DNA from: Candidatus Sumerlaeota bacterium
GTDB taxonomy: Bacteria > Sumerlaeota > Sumerlaeia > JADFCT01
Direction: 5' to 3'
Length of the DNA stretch: 11,535 nucleotides
NCBI GenBank assembly: GCA_026398575.1
Contig: JAPLSP010000258.1
Coordinates: 1 to 11,535, forward strand
The position numbers and the translations under genes are program-made. Each line of letters begins with the position of its first letter. The stretch's first letter is position 1. The notes beneath the pieces are model-generated. The model saw nothing but the letters and a program-made list of their open reading frames with translations. It searched no databases and was not told the DNA's origin. Positions 5,843 through 11,535 of this stretch are shown piece after piece.

Positions 5843-7237
5843 CTACTCCTTTTCGAAATCCCTCGAGAAATTGAGGACGATCTGGCGCATGAGCCCATTG
5901 CGCAGGATGGTGAGGACGATGCGCGGCTTGGCCGCGACGTTTTCGATGGCGGCCTGGTGGGCTTTTCTCACGTCATCCAGGGTCTTGACTTCCTGTCCTT
6001 CGATCTTCAGCAGGATGTCTTCCGCCGAAAGCCCGGCGTTGGCGGCATTGCCCGGATATTTTACGCTGAAGATGAACACGCCCTCCTGCCGCTGGAAATA
6101 GAGATCGGGATTATCAAACTGATTGATGGTCCTGACCGTGAAATCCCAGCGCTTGAGTTCGAGCAGATCGCCCTCGACCTTGCCTTTTTCGCGCGGCGTT
6201 ATTTCGATGGACTTGACGGCGCCATTGCGGACGATTTCCATCACGGAGGGCTTGTTCTTGGCCAACATGCCGAAGCGGCGGCGATAGGCGGGAATGTCTT
6301 CGTCCGTCATGGCCGTGGCCGGCTGGCCGTCCACCTTGACAATGCGATCCCCGGCCTGGATTCCCGCGCGGCGCGCCGGACTGTCGCGATCTACTTCGGC
6401 CACCATGACGCCTTCGTTGGCGTCGAAGTAGATATTGCGGTTGAAATCCTTGAGCGGCTGCAGCTGGAGGCCCGTCCAGCTCCAGTTGACCTTTCCCTCC
6501 GAGCGGATTTGCGCGGCCACGTCGCGCGCCACTTCGATGGGGATCGCAAATCCCATGTCGCCGCCCATCATGACGCCGCGCGCATTGACTCCGATGACCT
6601 CGCCCTCGGTGTTGACGAGAGGGCCGCCCGAATTGCCCGGACTGATCGAGGCGTCGGTCTGCAGCCAGCAGCTGTATTCGCTGGCTTCGGGCAGATAGCG
6701 CTTGGTGCAGGAAATAATGCCGATCGAAACCGAGCGCGTCAAACCCCAGGGGGCGCCCATCGCCATGACGAAATCGCCTTCCTTCAGGCGCGTGGACTGG
6801 CCCATCTGCGCGAACTTCAAGGGGGCGCTCTGCGGCGGAAGAGTGAGCTTGAGCAGCGCGATGTCGGTGTCTTTATCCGAACCCAGCACCTTGGCGTCAA
6901 AGGCGCGGCCATCCTGAAGGAGGCATCGGACCTCGACGGCCTTCTCGACGACATGCCAGTTGGTGAGCGCTTCTCCGTCGGCAGAGATGACCACGCCGCT
7001 GCCGGAAACCTCCTGCGATTTCTTATTGCCGCTTTCATAAGTTTCACGGACGCATTTGATGAAGACAACGGTTGGAAACACTTTTTCTTTGGCGTCATTA
7101 ACGACTTTGCGGAAATCCAAAGTTTTTAGGCCGCCAAGCCGCTCACCATTATCATTCTTAGGCGCGCATGAAGTATAAAGCAAAACGGTCATAAAAAGAA
7201 ATACTGCGCGCGCAATACATGCATCTCGTGCCATCAT
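5843..7237 (-). CDS. htrA: HtrA/DegP-family serine protease, probable lipoprotein
   Basis: A 464-aa protein with the full HtrA layout. The N terminus has a hydrophobic segment ending YTSC (Cys24), an imperfect lipobox, so membrane anchoring on the periplasmic side is likely. The protease domain (about 40-245) has the complete triad: His95 in LTNWHVVE, Asp125 in DTDIALLKL and Ser203 in SPGNSGGPLVN. PDZ1 spans about 251-345 (GVMVAEVDRDSPARRAGIQA) and PDZ2 about 364-455 (GVFIFSVKYPGNAANAGLSA). The family degrades or refolds misfolded envelope proteins, often under stress control. ATG 7237 is chosen because GGGAG lies 8 bases upstream; the GTG at 7246 overlaps that site. The next gene on the same strand begins 4 bp after its stop and encodes a degenerate relative. 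Confidence 0.95.
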   Translation of the reverse strand: MMARDACIARAVFLFMTVLLYTSCAPKNDNGERLGGLKTLDFRKVVNDAKEKVFPTVVFIKCVRETYESGNKKSQEVSGSGVVISADGEALTNWHVVEKAVEVRCLLQDGRAFDAKVLGSDKDTDIALLKLTLPPQSAPLKFAQMGQSTRLKEGDFVMAMGAPWGLTRSVSIGIISCTKRYLPEASEYSCWLQTDASISPGNSGGPLVNTEGEVIGVNARGVMMGGDMGFAIPIEVARDVAAQIRSEGKVNWSWTGLQLQPLKDFNRNIYFDANEGVMVAEVDRDSPARRAGIQAGDRIVKVDGQPATAMTDEDIPAYRRRFGMLAKNKPSVMEIVRNGAVKSIEITPREKGKVEGDLLELKRWDFTVRTINQFDNPDLYFQRQEGVFIFSVKYPGNAANAGLSAEDILLKIEGQEVKTLDDVRKAHQAAIENVAAKPRIVLTILRNGLMRQIVLNFSRDFEKE

Positions 7238-7274
7238 GGAATTCACTCCCGAAAATAGTAGATACCTGTTTATT

Positions 7275-7302
7275 TTTGACTCTGACGGGGGGCTGAGTCA
7301 AA
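7275..7302. promoter_or_regulatory. Inverted repeat upstream of htrA, candidate operator
   Basis: Perfect 8-bp arms, TTTGACTC (7275-7282) and GAGTCAAA (7295-7302), flank a 12-bp spacer containing six consecutive G. The site is 38-65 bp upstream of ATG 7237, where a regulator could act. Neither side has the T-run of an intrinsic terminator. The symmetry is directly visible; binding of a regulator is inference. Confidence 0.35.
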
Positions 7303-7424
7303 GGTAAAGAGAGGTTTCAGATGTGGAAAAATGCGAATTCTGAAATCCCAATGATCTTCGCCAGCGCTCTATGCCAAAATGCCATTATCATGCGCCGAAC
7401 GATAACAGGTTGTCGTTTCCTGCT

Positions 7425-7487
7425 ATCCGTGTTCTCTGTGAAATCCGTGGTAAAAACTTAACCACGGATTTCGCAGAGAACACGGAT
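7425..7487. repeat. 27-bp-arm palindrome (CCACGGATTTC...ACACGGAT family)
   Basis: Arms at 7425-7451 and 7461-7487 are reverse complements with one mismatch, around a 9-bp A/T-rich loop. The arm contains ATCCGTGTTCTCTGTGAAAT, a motif resembling short CACGGA/GAACACGG repeats scattered in many environmental bacterial genomes. A run of six T follows on the plus strand, but no plus-strand gene precedes it, so a terminator role for neighbouring genes is unlikely. Confidence 0.85.
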
Positions 7488-7589
7488 GTTTTTTGCGATT
7501 GCCTTCGTTTTTTGAAGGAGAGAAATAGGGCCGAATTTCAAGACGCGTTGGCTAGAATTTCTCCAGCAATTCAGCATTATCCACCCACA

Positions 7590-8771
<1,182 letters not shown>

Positions 8772-8785
8772 TCAGCAGAAACCTG

Positions 8786-8932
8786 CTAGACAGCCCAGTT
8801 CTCGACTCGCAATCCTGGGACGCGTTTGAAGTGGCGCTCGTTGTTTGTAACAAGGCAATAGTTGGATGACAAGGCCGTCGCTGCTACAATCAAGTCTAGG
8901 TCATCTAAAGGCGTTCCTTTAATCAAATACAT
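8786..8932 (-). pseudogene. vapC: VapC PIN-domain toxin remnant with internal deletion
   Basis: A 48-codon frame starting at ATG 8932, overlapping the last codons of the VapB-like gene by 14 bp as is usual for vapBC. It starts MYLI, the normal opening of VapC (MYLxDTN), but jumps straight to KGTPLDDLDLIVAATALSSN and LVTNNERHFKRVPGLRVENW, which is the usual C-terminal third of the PIN domain. Roughly 80 codons are missing, including the first catalytic Asp of LDTN and the middle acidic residue; only the C-terminal acidic motif remains. The frame is kept across the join. It should have no ribonuclease activity. The family match is by motif only, but the position after VapB and both ends fit well. 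Confidence 0.75.
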
Positions 8933-9197
8933 TGGCGAGGTGTTTTGCACGGGATTCGCTGCGGCGAGCTTTCTTCAACTCGCAAATAATCGCGGCGGCG
9001 GAACGATCGTCCTGCCATGCGCCCGCCATTTTGAGAAATGCTTCCGTGGCTTCGCGAGGTGGCATGCCGGAATGCTCCAAGCGCTCTTGAATCATGATCT
9101 TTGCTTCTTGACTAACCGTCCGATGGCTTCGCCGGGCGCGAGTCCGCAAAGTTTCATAAACCTTTGGGCCAATGCCTTTGATTAGCAGCATCGCCAT
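8919..9197 (-). CDS. vapB: VapB/FitA-like ribbon-helix-helix antitoxin
   Basis: A 92-aa protein. Residues 1-45 (MLLIKGIGPKVYETLRTRAR, then SQEAKIMIQERL) fit a FitA/VapB-type ribbon-helix-helix DNA-binding domain; the rest (PREATEAFLKMAGAW... and the basic end KKARRSESRAKHLANVFD) would be the toxin-binding tail. Such antitoxins dimerise, bind their own promoter and block a PIN ribonuclease. ATG 9197 has GGGAG 7 bases upstream. The cognate toxin frame overlaps its 3' end but is reduced to a remnant, so this is an orphan antitoxin that may still repress its own transcription. Confidence 0.8.
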   Translation of the reverse strand: MAMLLIKGIGPKVYETLRTRARRSHRTVSQEAKIMIQERLEHSGMPPREATEAFLKMAGAWQDDRSAAAIICELKKARRSESRAKHLANVFD

Positions 9198-9272
9198 GGT
9201 AATTCTCCCGATTGATTCCCGTCATTCTTGAGAAAAGTATTGCGTCGCTTGCTGTGATAAGGCAAGCGCTTT

Positions 9273-9548
9273 TCACGAAATTCCATGTTCATCGAGCCAT
9301 TGCCTCGCGACAGATACATCCATACCCATTTCCTGCGCGAGTTTGGCAAGGCTGATGTAACCGCCTTGATATGCTGAAATCGCCCGGATTTGCCAGATAG
9401 GTAAGCCCTGCAGATCAGGCTGATAACAGGCAATGACCGCCTGCCGCACAATTTCGCTGACAGACTGCTTGCGGCGACGGGCGAGAGCCTTCAGCGCCTT
9501 GATCATGCGCGGGTCCATTTTTATATGAATCATCACATTCTGAGCCAT
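9273..9548 (-). CDS. Small RHH-HTH antitoxin-like protein
   Basis: A 91-aa protein. Residues 1-45 (MIHIKMDPRMIKALKALARR, then SVSEIVRQAV) look like a CopG-type ribbon-helix-helix. Residues about 50-90 (IWQIRAISAYQGGYISLAKL, then AQEMGMDVSVARQWLDEHG) resemble the UPF0175 helix-turn-helix antitoxin module often paired with PIN-like (DUF3368) toxins. ATG 9548 is chosen over ATG 9566 because GGAG lies 7 bases before it. No toxin follows directly: the next gene, 75 bp downstream on the same strand, is the VapB-like antitoxin. It is probably the first gene of a degraded toxin-antitoxin operon and an autoregulator. The DNA-binding nature is fairly sure, the antitoxin role less so. Confidence 0.75.
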   Translation of the reverse strand: MAQNVMIHIKMDPRMIKALKALARRRKQSVSEIVRQAVIACYQPDLQGLPIWQIRAISAYQGGYISLAKLAQEMGMDVSVARQWLDEHGIS

Positions 9549-9581
9549 CGCTATTCTCCATCGCATTTAATTGTATCCGTT

Positions 9582-9610
9582 TGTATATATAGGAGTGGGC
9601 TGCGGGTCAA
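9582..9610 (-). promoter_or_regulatory. Sigma-70-type promoter for the antitoxin cluster
   Basis: On the minus strand TTGACC (9605-9610) and TATACA (9582-9587) are separated by 17 bp, about 35 bp upstream of ATG 9548. The -10 region is embedded in TATATATACAA, an AT-rich alternating tract. It probably drives the antitoxin genes and perhaps tgt. Confidence 0.6.
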
Positions 9611-9786
9611 GGGAATTGAATCATTTTAGAAGTCCCGATAAGCGCATTTCTATTGTTTCCCCATTGCGCGATGCCTTCCTGTCAAAGCATGATTTTTGCG
9701 CAGTGCAAGATACATTGCTCTGAGAAACTTCCTATTCTGTTTCTGCGCGCATCCTGAAATAGATCGATCATCATGTGAGCCTGTCC

Positions 9787-11070
9787 ATGGAAAAGTCTGC
9801 AATCTGGGAAGACTTGAAGGAACAGATCTTCGCGCGGCAAAGGCTTGAGCTGAATAAGGCGCTGGCGCTGTTTGATCTCGCACATTTTCATGAGGCGGGA
9901 CGCCTGGCCAATGCCGAGCGCGAACGCCGGCATGGGAACAAGGCGTTTTATATCCTGAACCGTCACATCAATTATTCAAACGTCTGCAAGTATCAATGCC
10001 GCCTATGCGCCTTCAGCGCACGCGAAGGCGAAGCGAAGGCGTGGGCGCTATCGCTTGAGCAAATCTTTGAGATCGCGCGCGAGGAACTTGGGGGGCGGGG
10101 ATCAGGGGGCGAGGAGCGGGGGGCGGGGGGCAGCGCGAACGAAGTGGACAACGTGGACGGCGTGGACGGCGTGGACCGGGTGGAGGAAGCGCGTGCTTGT
10201 CCACCCAGTCCACAATGTCCACCCGGTCCCCTCCAGCCTGCGCCGCCCCACCCCCCAACCCAAAACCAGGCGGCAGGCGCCAAGCCCCCAAAACCAAGAG
10301 CCAATAGCTATGAACTCCACATCGTGGGCGGCGCGCATCCGGCTTACGGATTGGAATTTTATGAGCGGATGCTGCGCGGGTTGAAGGAGATTGCGCCGGG
10401 CGTTCATATCAAAGCCTTCAGCGCCGTTGAGATTCATCATATCGCCGAACGCGCGGGGCTGCCGATCCGCGAAACACTCGAACGCTTGCGCGCGGCGGGA
10501 TTGGATTCGCTGCCCGGCGGCGGCGCAGAGATTTTCGCCGAGCGCGTACGGCGCGAAATTTGCCCTGACAAGCCCAACGCCGATCAATGGCTCGATGTCC
10601 ATCGCCAGGCGCACTTGCTTGGGATGCGCACCAACGCGACGATTCTCTACGGTCACATCGAAACTCCCGCCGAGCGCGTGGATCACCTGCTGCAGCTGCG
10701 CGCGCTTCAGGATGAAACCGGCGGATTTCAGGCCATCATCCCATTGAAGTTCCATCCCGAGAACACGCGCCTCGCGCATCTGCCGCTCTCGGGCGGACTG
10801 CTCGATCTGCAAATGATCGCCGCCTGCCGTCTGATCCTTGACAACTTCGACCACGTCAAGGCATATTGGCCGTCGCTCGGGTTAAAGACGGCGCAGATCG
10901 CGCTGGCGTGGGGCGCGGATGATTTGGATGGAACCGTCGTCCAAGAACGCATATACCAAACCGCCGGCGGCAAGGCGCCGAAGGGGTTGGATGAAGAGTC
11001 GCTGCGCGCTTTAATCATAGAGACGGGTCGGGCGCCAATTCGCAGAGATTCTTATTATCGGGAGATATGA
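9787..11070 (+). CDS. mqnE: Aminodeoxyfutalosine synthase (radical SAM) with a repeat-derived insert
   Basis: A 427-aa radical SAM enzyme that joins 3-[(1-carboxyvinyl)oxy]benzoate to the adenosyl group of SAM in the futalosine route to menaquinone. The cluster motif is CKYQCRLC (Cys67, 71, 74) and later family blocks are strong: LHIVGGAHP, AFSAVEIHHIAE, GLDSLPGGGAEIF, ATILYGHIETPAERVDHL, QDETGGFQAIIPLKFHPENT and WGADDLDGTVV. HIVGGxHP and the ending separate it from MqnC. Residues about 102-174 are a Gly/Pro/Val-Asp-rich insert between a helix (IFEIAREEL) and the HIVGG strand, where relatives have only a few residues. ATG 9787 is used; GTG 9775 is an alternative, and neither has a clear ribosome binding site. 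No other menaquinone gene is visible; tldD follows with 2 bp between. Confidence 0.93.
   Translation: MEKSAIWEDLKEQIFARQRLELNKALALFDLAHFHEAGRLANAERERRHGNKAFYILNRHINYSNVCKYQCRLCAFSAREGEAKAWALSLEQIFEIAREELGGRGSGGEERGAGGSANEVDNVDGVDGVDRVEEARACPPSPQCPPGPLQPAPPHPPTQNQAAGAKPPKPRANSYELHIVGGAHPAYGLEFYERMLRGLKEIAPGVHIKAFSAVEIHHIAERAGLPIRETLERLRAAGLDSLPGGGAEIFAERVRREICPDKPNADQWLDVHRQAHLLGMRTNATILYGHIETPAERVDHLLQLRALQDETGGFQAIIPLKFHPENTRLAHLPLSGGLLDLQMIAACRLILDNFDHVKAYWPSLGLKTAQIALAWGADDLDGTVVQERIYQTAGGKAPKGLDEESLRALIIETGRAPIRRDSYYREI
10091..10132 (+). repeat. G-rich heptamer array, 6 units, inside mqnE
   Basis: Six consecutive 7-bp units, GGGGGCG, GGGATCA, GGGGGCG, AGGAGCG, GGGGGCG and GGGGGCA, fill 42 bp exactly. 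They open the insert in mqnE and encode its Gly-rich start. The period is the same as in the radical SAM gene although the unit differs. Confidence 0.75.
10144..10231. repeat. Inverted nonamer arrays inside mqnE
   Basis: GTGGAC recurs every 9 bp at 10144, 10153, 10162 and 10171, with a variant GTGGAG at 10180; its reverse complement GTCCAC recurs at 10199, 10208 and 10217, with a variant at 10226. The two runs are in opposite orientation around a loop of about 13 bp, so DNA or mRNA could pair into a hairpin. The forward run encodes a VDxVDGVDGVDRV repeat and the reverse run a Pro-rich stretch. Being multiples of three, the units do not disturb the frame. Confidence 0.9.
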
Positions 11071-11072
11071 AT

Positions 11073-11535
11073 ATGGAACTATGCCAATTGGCTGTGGATA
11101 TGGCCAAGCACGACGGCGCCAGTTATGCCGATGCTCGCGTGGTGGATATTCGGGAGCAGTATATCACCACCGAGGATGAGCGCGTCTCGGGCGTTCAAGA
11201 CGGCGAGTCGCTCGGGATCGGGATTCGCGTGATCTGCGACGGGGCGTGGGGATTTGCCGCGTCGTCGCGGATCGAAAAAGCATCCGTAGAGGAAACCGCG
11301 CGACAGGCCATTACCATCGCGCGCGCGGGGGCTCTGGCCAAGGCGCCGCAAGGGATTCATTGGGCCGCCGAGCCCAGGCATGAAGGCATTTATAAAACGC
11401 CCATCCTGATGAATCCATTCCAGGTCGCGCTCGAAGACAAGATCGGTCTGCTGCTTGCGATCAACAAGGAAGTTCTCGCCGTCAATGGCGCGAACAAATG
11501 CCATTCGTTGATGTATTTCAAGCGCCAGCATCGCT
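11073..11535 (+). CDS. tldD: TldD family metalloprotease/modulator, N-terminal part
   Basis: An open frame of 154 codons running off the window. The N-terminal TldD/PmbA domain is recognisable: AVDMAKHDGASYADARVV, then VSGVQDGESLGIGIRV and GAWGFAASSRIEKASVEETA, close to the TldD pattern of an RVSGV-type strand followed by GVGVRV and WGFAA. TldD and its partner TldE (PmbA) form a zinc protease that processes peptides in the cytoplasm; its HExxxH site lies beyond the window. ATG 11073 is favoured because GGGAG lies 8 bases upstream; ATG 11067, overlapping the mqnE stop, is too close to that site. It is translationally close to mqnE and probably in one operon. Confidence 0.92.
   Translation, partial: MELCQLAVDMAKHDGASYADARVVDIREQYITTEDERVSGVQDGESLGIGIRVICDGAWGFAASSRIEKASVEETARQAITIARAGALAKAPQGIHWAAEPRHEGIYKTPILMNPFQVALEDKIGLLLAINKEVLAVNGANKCHSLMYFKRQHR

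Larger units (their letters stand above)
7238..7589. other. Non-coding gap between tgt and the htrA-like gene
   Basis: These 352 bp hold no convincing gene on either strand. They contain an 8+8 bp inverted repeat close to the htrA start and a 27+27 bp palindrome in the middle, listed separately. No well-spaced promoter could be identified for htrA. The long plus-strand frame that begins here at 7371 runs antisense through tgt and is not credible. Confidence 0.6.

Noticed and set aside
4831..5874. Plus-strand open frame of 347 codons antisense to the PDZ protein
   Set aside because: Shadow of the minus-strand gene, whose PDZ domains and signal peptide are convincing.
5726..7129. Plus-strand open frame of 467 codons antisense to htrA
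   Set aside because: Composition is that of a shadow frame (His/Asp/Arg/Ala-rich, no domain), while the minus strand encodes a complete HtrA with intact triad.
7425..7494. Intrinsic terminator (hairpin followed by six T on the plus strand)
   Set aside because: No plus-strand gene lies upstream to terminate; the T-run is on the wrong side for htrA or tgt, which are on the minus strand.
9246..9268. Small hairpin CGCTTGC/GCAAGCG between the two antitoxin-like genes
   Set aside because: Only 7-bp arms, with no T-run on the minus strand directly after it; too weak to call a terminator.
10102..10854. Minus-strand open frame of 250 codons antisense to mqnE, including HPVHAVHAVH repeats
   Set aside because: The repeats are only the nonamer array read on the other strand; conserved MqnE blocks lie on the plus strand.

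Overview
The window (about 11.5 kb, moderately GC-rich, densely coding) reads as an ordinary bacterial chromosome segment carrying much short-repeat and toxin-antitoxin debris. Prepilin-type pseudopilin, anaerobic sulfatase-maturase-like radical SAM enzyme, futalosine-pathway menaquinone gene, HtrA-type proteases and many heptameric or nonameric microrepeats inside genes together suggest an uncultured lineage near the PVC / Hydrogenedentota / Sumerlaeota part of the tree. This placement is inference only; no rRNA or other marker is present.

Layout. 1-595 (+): the 3' part of a Gln/Gly-rich protein gene, with an in-frame TAG near the window edge. 642-1022 (+): a MNT-type nucleotidyltransferase (antitoxin-like) without a recognisable HEPN partner, followed by a long imperfect palindrome (1027-1163). 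1230-2714 (+): a radical SAM/SPASM maturase with a C-terminal SEC-C zinc motif, invaded by heptamer and nonamer arrays at three sites. 2743-3426 (-): a pseudopilin with its own promoter. 7237 down to 3541 (-): a two-gene operon of an active-looking HtrA serine protease lipoprotein and a larger exported protein that looks like two degenerate trypsin-like barrels plus two PDZ domains. 7238-7589: non-coding, with two inverted repeats. 8735 down to 7590 (-): tgt. 9548 down to 8786 (-): an RHH/HTH antitoxin-like gene, a VapB-like antitoxin and a 48-codon VapC remnant that lost its middle. 9787-11535 (+): mqnE, with a roughly 70-residue repeat-derived insert, then the start of tldD, separated by 2 bp.

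Most unusual are: (i) the protease/pseudoprotease pair, which may form a periplasmic quality-control or sensing module; (ii) repeat arrays tolerated in frame inside two conserved radical SAM enzymes, including an inverted nonamer array that could fold into a hairpin in mqnE; (iii) a cluster of antitoxin-like genes whose toxins are missing or deleted. No rRNA, tRNA, CRISPR array or transposase was seen.
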